Source: Methanobrevibacter arboriphilus JCM 13429 = DSM 1125 (GTDB lineage: Archaea; Methanobacteriota; Methanobacteria; Methanobacteriales; Methanobacteriaceae). From it: a stretch of 64,000 bases of DNA. Under the pieces are notes generated by a model that made no database searches, was not told the origin of the DNA, and was given only the letters and a program-made list of their open reading frames with translations. The stretch spans positions 45,579 to 109,578 of the forward strand of contig NZ_JXMW01000010.1 of assembly GCF_002072215.1 (NCBI RefSeq), given 5' to 3'. Numbering within the stretch: position 1 is the stretch's first letter; each line of letters starts with the position of its first letter. Of this stretch, positions 1-7,635 are shown piece by piece. The translations under genes were made by a program, and so were the position numbers.

Positions 1-55
1 GGAAGTAATGATATAAAATAAAAGAATTAATTATAGATTTTTTTATTTTTATCAT
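1..55 (-). CDS. start of the next viral tail gene (partial)
   Basis: An ATG at 53-55 overlaps the TGA stop of the tape-measure gene in the pattern ATGA, which is typical of translational coupling in this operon. The frame stays open to the window edge and begins MIKIKKSIIN. Only 18 codons are visible, so no function can be given. In contractile-tail clusters the gene after the tape measure usually encodes a tail-tip or LysM-type protein, but that is expectation from gene order and not something seen here. Confidence 0.4.
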   Translation of the reverse strand, partial: MIKIKKSIINSFILYHYF

Positions 56-2955
56 AATATTCCTTTTGCTTCAACTTCAGCATAAATTTGCCCAGTAATC
101 CTAGAAATAAGCTCATCAATATCAACCTTCTCAGTAATAACAGCATCCTTAATAACAGGAGCAATAATTACTTTTTTAGAATTCTTGCTACTTTTAACAA
201 CACTTTTAGTAGTTACACTAGATGAAGAAACAGAACTAGTCTCAACATCTCCACCAGCACCAATCTCATCTCCACCAGCACCAAATGCACCAAGTACATA
301 ATTAGCAAGATTAACTGCAGTTATTTTACTAGACCAATTAGACCATGTGGTAATCTTACTAGACCAATTAGACCAATTAGTTATTTTGCTAGACCAATTA
401 GTCCACTGATTAATCTTACTAGCCCAACCTGCCCATTGGTTTATTTTACTAGCCCAGCCAGACCAATTACTAATTTTACCTGCCCAATCACCAATCCCCC
501 ATAAACTTATAAAATTGCCCCAATTTAATTGAGGAATAGAAAAACCATTACCTGAAGTATTAGAATTTTCACCACCAGTTGAAAGAGAAGAAGATCCTCC
601 TTCAAGCAATCTCATGATATCACCAATTATAGGCATACTTTCAATCATACCTTTAATTCCTTCTATGAGTTTACCTCCAACATCACTACCTAAACCTGCC
701 CAATCAATATCTTGTATGGTTTTAACAATAGCTGCCCCAATATCTCCTTTATTGCCTTTTAGATTTTCAAAGAAGTCGCCGATAATAGGAATGTCTTTAG
801 TCATATCTGCGGCTCTATTTAACATCAATTGTTTTAATGTATTAAAACCATTTTCAATCCATTTTCCAGCATTTTCAAACTGTTTAACAATACTTCCTTC
901 AGTAAATAATGACATATCATTATTAGCCATTGCATCTCTTTTTTTAATACGCATATCTTCGCTATCCCAAGGATTAATTCCTGCCATTTCATCAAGCTCT
1001 TTTTTAGCCTTTGATAATGCCATTTGATCCATCCATGATGGTTCTTTATTTTCCTGTATATCTTTTGTTATTTTACTTTCAATATCAGCAACTTCGCTCA
1101 TTTTCTGTGAGTATTGTCCTAATCTTTTTCCATCAAATGTTTTAAGTTGAGCATCAGTTAATCCATTAAAAGTTTTTGTAGATTTATTAGCAAGAGAATT
1201 ATAATATGCTAATTGACCAGACTGCTTATAAATATTTGCAAGATCCTGAGGATTACCAGACTGATATTGAGTAACTCCTGCCGCTTCTAATTTTTTAGGA
1301 TCAGCTTTAGACCTATTATAAGAATCAACTTCTGCTTTCTGAACAGTTACACTAATAGTGGCCTTAGCACCATTAATAGCAGCGATATCTGCTTTAATTT
1401 TATCTAACTTATCTTTTTCAGATTGATAATTCTTATAAACAGTTTCATATTCCGCACTACTTTTATCAAGAGTATCCAATTTGTTCTTAAGTTGTTCAAT
1501 ATTTTTACTCGCCGCCTTTTCCTGACCTTTTAACATTTCAAGTCGATTATTCAGTGTTTGCATTGATTTTCCTGCTTTATCACTTGCACTATCAAGAAGA
1601 TCTGTCTGAGTTTTAAGAATTACAATTGCAGCTGCAACACCTAATATTACTGCAGCTATCCAAAAAACAGGATTAGCTAACATTGCAGCAGTTAATGCTC
1701 CCCAACTAACTGTCGCTTGACCATTAGCTATTGCTGATAAAGTCATTGCTGTGGTATTCATACCTAATGCTCCAGTTACTAAGCTTAAAACGCCTCCAAA
1801 TACACTTGCTCCTGCTGTTATTAATGGCCATATAAATGATGCAGCTGTTCCTACAGATAATAATAATCCTAATACTCCAACAAATGTGAGTATTCCTCTT
1901 GTGAGGTTGCCCCCAGTTTCTTCATTGAAATCTATGAACCCTTGAAGAATATTTTTTAGAACAGGCAATACATCTTGGCCTAATTGTTTTCCGGCTATTG
2001 AAAATATTTTTCCAACAGTAGCTTGTAATCCTGTGAAGGTTCCCATTAATTCATCAGTAGACCCAGTAACTTGGTTAACTGCTGCAATATATCCTTCTAC
2101 ATCGTCAGTCTTTCCAGTCCAGAGTCCAGTACGCATTAATGCGTCTTCTGTTATCCCATATTGGTCTAAAGAGGCATAAGCTCCTTTTATTCCTTTCGAT
2201 AAATCGAACATAGCCGTTTCTGCCTTTGCTGCACTTCCAGTCATCGCATAAACAAAACTTCCAAACTGTGCCACACCTGGAGCAGTGGCATTTAATTGTT
2301 GTTCATTTGCAGCAGTTGCAGCTTTAAAAGCATTTAATGCAGGAATAACTTGTTGCATGCTAACAAGAGTTTTGTTTGTAGCATTATCAACAGTTTTGAA
2401 TAATGTATCAGCGCCTTTTTGTGTCTGTGTCATGTTTTTAAGGAGTATTTTATTAGTTTCAGCTTTAGCAGAAGTATTAACCACTATATCAGAAACCGCC
2501 CCTAGACCAACAGCACCTAAACCTCCAGCAACAAGGCCGCCAACTCCTTGCATGCCTTCCATCGCATTGCCAACAGTAGATTTTATATTACTAAAATTAT
2601 TAGCTATACTACTAGCTGCACTACTAGCTCCTGATTTTATATTTGACCATGCACTTGAAGCACTCTCTTTAACACTACTCCATGCACTACTAGCTCCTTG
2701 TTTGATATTACTCCAAAGACCCGTACTATTAGTATCAACCGATTGTAAATTTTTATTAACACTACTAAGAGAAGTATTAGCTCCATATTGTAATTGCATA
2801 AAAGAAGAACGGCCATCATTACCCATCTTAGCTAGGTCATTACTTGCACGATTTGCAGTATCTCCTACATCTTTGACTTTATTTGCTGCTTGATCAAAAC
2901 CTCCACTGTCGAGTATGGCTTTTATTCTGATTATTAAATCATCTAGATGTGCCAT
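52..2955 (-). CDS. tail tape measure protein
   Basis: Long protein of about 967 residues that should set the length of the virus tail and be threaded inside the tube. The first 150 residues are Ser/Ala-rich with 11-residue amphipathic repeats (WSNIKSGASSA and similar). Hydrophobic stretches follow near residues 140-160, 355-400 and 430-455. A charged coiled coil lies near 470-540, and a tryptophan-rich tandem repeat sits near the C-terminus. This mix of repeats, coils and membrane-like segments directly after the tail chaperone identifies the family. The ATG at 2953-2955 is preferred because GAGG lies 10 bases upstream; the in-frame TTG at 2964 sits almost on that site. At the usual 1.5 angstrom per residue the tail would be roughly 145 nm, which is inference. 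Confidence 0.9.
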   Translation of the reverse strand: MAHLDDLIIRIKAILDSGGFDQAANKVKDVGDTANRASNDLAKMGNDGRSSFMQLQYGANTSLSSVNKNLQSVDTNSTGLWSNIKQGASSAWSSVKESASSAWSNIKSGASSAASSIANNFSNIKSTVGNAMEGMQGVGGLVAGGLGAVGLGAVSDIVVNTSAKAETNKILLKNMTQTQKGADTLFKTVDNATNKTLVSMQQVIPALNAFKAATAANEQQLNATAPGVAQFGSFVYAMTGSAAKAETAMFDLSKGIKGAYASLDQYGITEDALMRTGLWTGKTDDVEGYIAAVNQVTGSTDELMGTFTGLQATVGKIFSIAGKQLGQDVLPVLKNILQGFIDFNEETGGNLTRGILTFVGVLGLLLSVGTAASFIWPLITAGASVFGGVLSLVTGALGMNTTAMTLSAIANGQATVSWGALTAAMLANPVFWIAAVILGVAAAIVILKTQTDLLDSASDKAGKSMQTLNNRLEMLKGQEKAASKNIEQLKNKLDTLDKSSAEYETVYKNYQSEKDKLDKIKADIAAINGAKATISVTVQKAEVDSYNRSKADPKKLEAAGVTQYQSGNPQDLANIYKQSGQLAYYNSLANKSTKTFNGLTDAQLKTFDGKRLGQYSQKMSEVADIESKITKDIQENKEPSWMDQMALSKAKKELDEMAGINPWDSEDMRIKKRDAMANNDMSLFTEGSIVKQFENAGKWIENGFNTLKQLMLNRAADMTKDIPIIGDFFENLKGNKGDIGAAIVKTIQDIDWAGLGSDVGGKLIEGIKGMIESMPIIGDIMRLLEGGSSSLSTGGENSNTSGNGFSIPQLNWGNFISLWGIGDWAGKISNWSGWASKINQWAGWASKINQWTNWSSKITNWSNWSSKITTWSNWSSKITAVNLANYVLGAFGAGGDEIGAGGDVETSSVSSSSVTTKSVVKSSKNSKKVIIAPVIKDAVITEKVDIDELISRITGQIYAEVEAKGIL
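307..486 (-). repeat. six 30-base repeats coding Trp-rich decapeptides
   Basis: Six head-to-tail units of 30 bases near the 3' end of the tape-measure gene encode the decapeptide pattern W-x-x-K-I-x-x-W-x-x, for example WASKINQWAG and WSSKITNWSN. The copies differ at a few bases. Ten-residue Trp spacing suits a regular helical or solenoid packing surface. Because the unit is a multiple of three, copy-number change would lengthen or shorten the protein without breaking the frame. Confidence 0.85.
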
Positions 2956-2960
2956 ATTAA

Positions 2961-3137
2961 TCAATCCTCTTCAGAGCCAGGTTGCATTTCGTTATGAATT
3001 TCAATAGCAGCGTAGTATACAAGTTTTTGAAAATTAGTTATTTGTCCTAATGTTGGTGCAAATGGGTGTTTTTTATCCATAATGAATGGATAATATCCTG
3101 CTAATTTATTATGATCCTCTTCTCGAGGATCTAATCG
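2961..3137 (-). CDS. -1 frameshift extension of the tail assembly chaperone (gpT-like)
   Basis: This open frame has no start codon of its own. It overlaps the end of the upstream chaperone gene in the -1 frame and runs 58 codons to a TGA at 2961-2963, eight bases before the tape-measure ATG. It is read only if ribosomes slip at the heptamer 3137-3143, giving a 207-residue fusion of 149 + 58 residues. The extension includes GYYPFIMDKKHPFAPTLGQI and ends GSEED. The arrangement matches the lambda G/GT and PBSX-type tail chaperones, where a minority frameshift product recruits tube subunits to the tape measure. Confidence 0.8.
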   Translation of the reverse strand, partial: RLDPREEDHNKLAGYYPFIMDKKHPFAPTLGQITNFQKLVYYAAIEIHNEMQPGSEED

Positions 3138-3143
3138 TTTTTT
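3113..3143 (-). promoter_or_regulatory. programmed -1 frameshift signal: slippery heptamer and stem-loop
   Basis: Read on the minus strand, the heptamer A AAA AAC (3143 to 3137) is correctly phased with the zero frame (codons GTA AAA AAC). A five-base spacer (3136-3132) follows, then a perfect seven-base-pair hairpin GATCCTC-GAGAA-GAGGATC (3131 to 3113). The zero-frame stop TAG (3131-3133) lies just inside the structure. Heptamer, spacer, stem and a long -1 open frame together are the standard signal for programmed frameshifting. Confidence 0.8.
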
Positions 3144-3583
3144 ACTATTTCTTTAACAATTAATTCCTGACCTTTATCTCTGAATAATCCACTAATATAT
3201 CTTATTTCTTCATATGCGGCCTCAGGTAATCCTGCTTGTAATTTTTCTATTTGAGTTGGTGATAATTGCTCTCCTTTGGAGTTGAATAATTGTCTTTTAA
3301 GTACTTCCTCAACCATGGATTTATTTTTATTTTTTCTAACAAGATTTTGTAATTGTGTGTGTTTTCCATGAGAAATTGGTTTTATATGAATAATTATTGC
3401 TCTTTTTTCATTTTTTTGTGGATTGAAGTATTCTACTCTTCTTGGCATGATTTCGTCACAGTTGTTGATGAGTGCTTCAATTTCAATATCATCTAAAGGA
3501 ACTTCAATATCTTCTGGTAAGTCATTTTCATCTATTAAATCGTCGATTAGTTCTTCTCTTTCAGTTTTTTCTTCTTTTGCCAT
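3131..3583 (-). CDS. tail assembly chaperone, short form (gpG/XkdN-like)
   Basis: 150-residue acidic protein placed between the tail tube and the tape measure, the fixed position of the tail assembly chaperone in tailed viruses. The start ATG has AGGAG 8-9 bases upstream. The N-terminus is highly charged (acidic residues 5-45); a central helical part carries IIIHIKPISHGKHTQLQNL. No membrane segment or enzyme motif is visible. The last codons contain the slippery site that makes the longer product, so the two forms should share their N-terminal 149 residues. The assignment rests on position, size and frameshift signal more than on residue similarity. Confidence 0.8.
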   Translation of the reverse strand: MAKEEKTEREELIDDLIDENDLPEDIEVPLDDIEIEALINNCDEIMPRRVEYFNPQKNEKRAIIIHIKPISHGKHTQLQNLVRKNKNKSMVEEVLKRQLFNSKGEQLSPTQIEKLQAGLPEAAYEEIRYISGLFRDKGQELIVKEIVKND

Positions 3584-3617
3584 GATTTTATTCTCCTATT
3601 ATAAAATTGATAATTTG

Positions 3618-3667
3618 TTGATAGCGTTCGCTGCCTCCCGAAGGGCCTTAATCAAAAATGCTATCAA
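3618..3667. terminator. GC-rich hairpin between tail tube and chaperone genes
   Basis: The gap between the two tail genes contains an outer 8-base inverted repeat, TTGATAGC at 3618-3625 with GCTATCAA at 3660-3667, around an inner CCCGAAGGG core. It is clearly richer in G+C than the surrounding DNA. Read on the minus strand it follows the tube gene and precedes the chaperone, so it could lower transcription between the abundant tube protein and the scarce chaperone. It may also protect the upstream mRNA end. The function is inference. Confidence 0.55.
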
Positions 3668-3687
3668 AAAAAGTTTTTATATTATAT

Positions 3688-4053
3688 TTATCTAACGTTT
3701 ACAGTTTCTGCTTCAAATTCAACATCAATTGTTGCTCTTTTCCTGCCTTCTTTGCCATCTTTAATACTGGTTCTTCTAACTCCTGTGTAATCAGTAATGT
3801 CTCCAGTATCAACATCTTCAACAGTTACAGGATATCCTCCTGGAACATTTGCAGTAACATCCATTAATTCTTTTTTAGACATTTCTTTTGTTCTAACACC
3901 ACTTATACTAAATTTACGGTCAGTTTCATTTTCATCAAGTAAATCACCATCAAAAGTTGTTGTTTTTTCACTACTTTCATCAAGAGTATTTTCATATTTA
4001 ACAAGATGAGGTATCCTATTACCTTTAATCATTACATTTGCTTTAACTGCCAT
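3688..4053 (-). CDS. tail tube protein (XkdM-like)
   Basis: 121-residue protein directly downstream of the sheath gene. It is likely the inner tube subunit of a contractile tail. The sequence is mostly beta-strand-like with short Gly turns (VMIKGNRIPHLVKYEN, ITDYTGVRRTSIKDG). The ATG at 4053 is chosen because GGAGTGAT lies just upstream and overlaps the stop region of the sheath gene; the longer frame from 4074 would start inside that site. Size and order (sheath, tube, chaperone, tape measure) agree with the PBSX/Mu-like tail module. Confidence 0.8.
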   Translation of the reverse strand: MAVKANVMIKGNRIPHLVKYENTLDESSEKTTTFDGDLLDENETDRKFSISGVRTKEMSKKELMDVTANVPGGYPVTVEDVDTGDITDYTGVRRTSIKDGKEGRKRATIDVEFEAETVNVR

Positions 4054-4058
4054 GATAA

Positions 4059-5444
4059 TCACTCCATAGTCCATGAGTATACATTATGGATTTTATTAAC
4101 AATTCCATTAAGAACTCCTTTATATTTTATTCTAAATCCATCACTATTTTCAGGATCTTCTTCAGCTTCAGCCTCTAAAGATATACATAGCTTTTCATCC
4201 AGAATATCTTTCACTCCTTGATTTAATATTGAATTTACACCTAACAAAGATAATGCTTTGCCTGTACTTCCTTGAGCTTCTTTAAGTAATCCGTTAAAAT
4301 GTTTTTCTATGTAAATTTGAGATCGAACCGCATGGAATTCTGATTCAGGTACTTTTTTACCATTACTATCAGTTTCAATACATGAAGATACAGCTGAATA
4401 AATACCATATTCATTGTTTTCTCTATTGATTAATTCTAAACAGATTATTCCTTTGTCTGTTAATTCATCAACTTCTTTATCAGTTAAAACTGGATCAACT
4501 TTTTGAATATCGGTGATGGTTTGTTTAGATAATGATTGGTTAACTTTAGTTCCTGCAATAATCCCTGCAATACGAGCTATTGAATCAGATTGACTTAATT
4601 CTTCATCACTGACTTGAATATTTTGGTTGATATAAAAACTATCAGTGGATCTTGCAGTTTCAACAGTACCTATTTTAGAATCATTAGTATCTGATGGAGT
4701 TATTGAATCTAAACTTATTGATCTGTTGTTTTTAGCTTTTTTATCTTCCAAAAATTCACTAATTATTGGTTTAAAACTATCATCAACTACATCACTTAAT
4801 ATTAAAACATCAATATCTTCTTTAACAATGAATTCTAATGCTTCAGTATAATCATTAATAGTTAAACTAGCTGATTCTGTCCCCCCAGTTAAACTTTGAT
4901 TTAAAACTTCTGCATATACTGCACCAGCTTTAGGTTTCAATGTAGCATTTAAATAAGGATTAGTACTGTTGATTTTATCTGCAATTTCTTGAGGAGTTTT
5001 ATTATCAAATCTTTTCTTTTCCCCTTTCAAGTCAAAAATAAACTGATAATCTCTACTAGTTCCTTCGGTTAATGAGGTTTTAATATCATTTCCCCATTCT
5101 CCACCAGAAACACTTTCTAAGATTAATTCTTGTCCTTGGAAATTAATTGTTAATGTAGCTTTTGTTCTTGTTCCTGGTTGTATAGCAAGAATTTTACTTG
5201 AACCAGAAATATTATTAATTAAATCAGGTTTGAAAATATACTTCAAACCTCTAGATCCAGAATAAAGAGAACTATCTCCTAATTTGATATGTGCTTCTGG
5301 AAGACTTTTAGCAACAATTATGGTGAAAGGATCAGCTCTTTCAAAATTACCAATAATAGCAACTGTCCCGGCCATTCCAGGAATACTTGATATTTCTTCC
5401 CGCTTATGTTCAGCGGTAATATCCATTTTTCTTGATTCTATCAT
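4059..5444 (-). CDS. contractile tail sheath protein
   Basis: 461-residue protein. The segment SIARIAGIIAGTKVNQSL (about residues 287-304) resembles the conserved A-G-x-I-A-G-T-x-x-N-x-S motif of phage tail sheath proteins of the PBSX XkdK class. The N-terminal part has IPGMAGTVAIIG and the middle has DVLILSDVVDDSF, both fitting the sheath core domains. RBS GAGGA precedes the ATG, and the gene starts next to the stop of the HhH gene. If correct the virion would have a contractile tail, unlike the well-known siphovirus-type methanogen viruses such as psiM2. No direct structural check is possible here. Confidence 0.8.
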   Translation of the reverse strand: MIESRKMDITAEHKREEISSIPGMAGTVAIIGNFERADPFTIIVAKSLPEAHIKLGDSSLYSGSRGLKYIFKPDLINNISGSSKILAIQPGTRTKATLTINFQGQELILESVSGGEWGNDIKTSLTEGTSRDYQFIFDLKGEKKRFDNKTPQEIADKINSTNPYLNATLKPKAGAVYAEVLNQSLTGGTESASLTINDYTEALEFIVKEDIDVLILSDVVDDSFKPIISEFLEDKKAKNNRSISLDSITPSDTNDSKIGTVETARSTDSFYINQNIQVSDEELSQSDSIARIAGIIAGTKVNQSLSKQTITDIQKVDPVLTDKEVDELTDKGIICLELINRENNEYGIYSAVSSCIETDSNGKKVPESEFHAVRSQIYIEKHFNGLLKEAQGSTGKALSLLGVNSILNQGVKDILDEKLCISLEAEAEEDPENSDGFRIKYKGVLNGIVNKIHNVYSWTME

Positions 5445-5454
5445 ATTTTATTCC

Positions 5455-5823
5455 TCAAATTTCTTTATTTAAGAATTCTTTATATTTTGATTCTAATTCT
5501 TTATATTCAAATTTAGAATCATCTTTTGCTTTCAAGTGTACCTTAAAGCCATTGTAAATATGGTTAGGTATCCCTTTTTTTATTTTAAAATTTTCAAGAA
5601 TAATTAAGTCTTTTTGATCTCCATCATCCTCATTATCGTTTTCTTTTAATTTCTTTTTAGCAGATTCAATAATCTTAATAGCTATTTCCTCATTGACTTT
5701 TATCTTTGAAGATAATTCTTCATTTTTAGCATTAGCTATTTTATCAAAAGTATCATAACCTGCATCTTTTAATTTTAATGCGGTGGCTTCACCCACATTA
5801 TCTAATAATTCAAGTTCCTTCAT
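5455..5823 (-). CDS. helix-hairpin-helix protein of the tail module
   Basis: 122-residue protein with an N-terminal helix-hairpin-helix-like segment (LLDNVGEATALKLKDAGYDTFDKIANA, residues 5-31) followed by a lysine/glutamate-rich linker and a C-terminal helical part. GGAGGT sits 7 bases before the ATG at 5823, which excludes the longer TTG-started frame. It lies between the tail-completion gene and the sheath. HhH modules of this kind occur in head-tail joining proteins of Gram-positive phages, so a structural role is plausible, though DNA binding cannot be excluded. Confidence 0.65.
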   Translation of the reverse strand: MKELELLDNVGEATALKLKDAGYDTFDKIANAKNEELSSKIKVNEEIAIKIIESAKKKLKENDNEDDGDQKDLIILENFKIKKGIPNHIYNGFKVHLKAKDDSKFEYKELESKYKEFLNKEI

Positions 5824-5871
5824 ATAATAAACCTCCAAATTTTAATCATCAAAAGATATTAAATTATCCCC

Positions 5872-6363
5872 CTAGGATATGTCTTTTGCATCCATATTAT
5901 TTTCTAATTCAAGATATTCTAAATTGCATTTTAATTCAAAAACAGATGTTGTTAATAAACTCTTCTTTGTTTGTTCAATATAGATCTCATGATCTTGAAT
6001 AACAGTTGATTCAACATTTCCATTTAATGTAAACCATTCTCTTTTTTCTAAGAATTTTTGGAGAACCTGCAAATTTAATTCAACAATTTTATCATGAACT
6101 AGGGTTTTAGTTCCTTTACAAATCATTCCTAATGTAATATCTAATGATTCAGGAAGTGATGTTTCATCTAAATCGGATTCAAAATTTATTTTTTTAAGAT
6201 AGCAAACTCCAATGTCTCCACCATATGACCCTATGCTACTTTCTGGGAATCCTCTTAGTACTTGTTTAAAAGCAGGGTTATCATCTACTTTTAGTTCTTC
6301 CATTAGTTTTGTTAATGCTTTAGGAGCTTGATCAATTTGTTCTATTAATGTATTTGAATCCAT
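5872..6363 (-). CDS. putative tail completion/terminator protein
   Basis: 163-residue protein with no motif I can name with certainty. It sits between the gp10-like protein and the HhH/sheath genes, the usual slot for a tail terminator (lambda gpU-like, about 130-170 residues). The sequence alternates short strands and helices (SLPESLDITLGMICKGTKTL). AGGAGA lies upstream of the ATG. The assignment is from size and gene order. Confidence 0.5.
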   Translation of the reverse strand: MDSNTLIEQIDQAPKALTKLMEELKVDDNPAFKQVLRGFPESSIGSYGGDIGVCYLKKINFESDLDETSLPESLDITLGMICKGTKTLVHDKIVELNLQVLQKFLEKREWFTLNGNVESTVIQDHEIYIEQTKKSLLTTSVFELKCNLEYLELENNMDAKDIS

Positions 6364-6381
6364 AAAAATTATCTCCTAATT

Positions 6382-6849
6382 TTATTCTATTAGCCAATTT
6401 TTAAATTCTTCAAGATTAGATTCTATTTCTGATTTTATATCAGGTATTGATTTTTTCATATAATCATTAGGTTTAGTTCCAGGATGATGAACAATTCCTG
6501 GCTTAGTTGCATTTTTAAGTTTCCTACCTAACAAAACTCTTCCATTTTTACCTTTAAAAGATAAATAAGGTTTACCCATAATTATATGTGGTTTTGTTCC
6601 AAGAATAACAAAAAGAGCATGAGGAGCTACTCCTTGGTCTGGAAAAATAACTCTTTCCAACAAACCTCTACTTTCAACACGATGAGAACCTCTCAAAGTA
6701 CCTTCATCAATAGGAGCCTTACTAACAACAATACCATGACCTGCCATAGCTGATTCATTAACAACTATTGCTAATCTATCAGGAGCTTGATCTCTCTTTT
6801 GAATCAACTTGTTGTATAATGAAGTGTAATCAGCTTCTATCTCAATCAT
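6382..6849 (-). CDS. HK97 gp10-like head-tail joining protein
   Basis: 155-residue protein matching the general pattern of HK97 gp10-type proteins: APIDEGTLRGSHRVES (residues 45-60), then a segment with the aromatic/Gly pattern HALFVILGTKPHI, and a late HHPGTKPNDYMKKSI motif that resembles the family's HPG-x-x-P-x-x-(F/Y). Such proteins join head to tail or complete the neck. It is encoded directly after the gp6-like connector, as expected. Confidence 0.75.
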   Translation of the reverse strand: MIEIEADYTSLYNKLIQKRDQAPDRLAIVVNESAMAGHGIVVSKAPIDEGTLRGSHRVESRGLLERVIFPDQGVAPHALFVILGTKPHIIMGKPYLSFKGKNGRVLLGRKLKNATKPGIVHHPGTKPNDYMKKSIPDIKSEIESNLEEFKNWLIE

Positions 6850-6872
6850 TAGAAAAACTCCTAATACTCAGT

Positions 6873-7268
6873 TTAATCTCTTAGTATTTCACCATAAGTA
6901 CTACCATTATTGGTAGTGCTAACAGAATAAGGATTATCATCAAGTTTATTATTATTCTGCTCTTTAATAGCTCCTTCAATAAATTCATCTAATAATGCAT
7001 CAGCCCTACTATTCCAATACTTAGCTTTTTGATTTTCATCTTCAGTAGTATCATATTTAGGAACTAATGCTTCAGCAGAAGCATAGTAATTAGCTACTTC
7101 ATCAAGAATATTATCTGAACCAGTAATTTTAAGAAGATTATTTTTTAATCTTCCTTCAATTTCAGCATTAGCTGTTTTTAAAGCATCCTCAATAAGTTCA
7201 TCATCAGGACTTACTCCATCATCCAAAGATAATTTACGCTTAACAGTTTCTGCATCACCATATGGCAT
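6873..7268 (-). CDS. head-tail connector (gp6/gp15-like)
   Basis: 131-residue mostly helical protein starting MPYGDAETVKRKL, the form typical of small head-tail adaptor proteins that bind under the portal. The ATG at 7268 has GTGAT just upstream, overlapping the stop of the preceding gene; a GTG at 7277 would start inside that signal. The helical repeats DELIEDALKTANAEIEGRL and the Tyr/Ala-rich middle agree with the family. The C-terminal 30 residues are polar and probably flexible. Confidence 0.65.
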   Translation of the reverse strand: MPYGDAETVKRKLSLDDGVSPDDELIEDALKTANAEIEGRLKNNLLKITGSDNILDEVANYYASAEALVPKYDTTEDENQKAKYWNSRADALLDEFIEGAIKEQNNNKLDDNPYSVSTTNNGSTYGEILRD

Positions 7269-7276
7269 GATTATCA

Positions 7277-7588
7277 CTAACTTATTGCATTAAATAAAAT
7301 TCCTTTCCATTCACCATTAGATACTGTCACTAAATACTTTTTACCATCATTTTCATTAGTATAAACTCCAACAAAACTTTCAGGGATTAATTCAGAACTG
7401 GCATCACCAAAAGCAATATTTAATTGGTTTTGAGTATAACCTGGTCCACTAGCTACAGAAGTAGCTAAGCTATTAACTTCGGCATCATCATCTATTCTTT
7501 GATCTAAGTCTATAAGTATATCCCATAATCTTTTAGGAATAATCTTTCTTCCTTGAGCTAATTTGTGAAATTTATGTTTAAGTACCAT
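7277..7588 (-). CDS. small virion-module protein of unknown function
   Basis: 103-residue protein between the capsid gene and the connector gene. It starts at an ATG with GGTGAT upstream and ends one base into the next gene's upstream region. The N-terminal half is basic and helical (KHKFHKLAQGRKIIPKRLWDILIDLDQRID); the C-terminal half has a short strand-rich part (YLVTVSNGEWKGILF). It might be a decoration or head-fibre component because of its place, but I recognise no family. Confidence 0.55.
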   Translation of the reverse strand: MVLKHKFHKLAQGRKIIPKRLWDILIDLDQRIDDDAEVNSLATSVASGPGYTQNQLNIAFGDASSELIPESFVGVYTNENDGKKYLVTVSNGEWKGILFNAIS

Positions 7589-7635
7589 AATATATCACCT
7601 AAAAAAAAATATAATTTAATAAAAGATTATAATTT

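Noticed and set aside
2285..2893. Long plus-strand open frame of about 200 codons opposite the tape-measure gene
   Set aside because: It is the antisense of a Ser/Ala-rich coding region, has no RBS, and its product is only Cys/Leu/Ala-rich composition.
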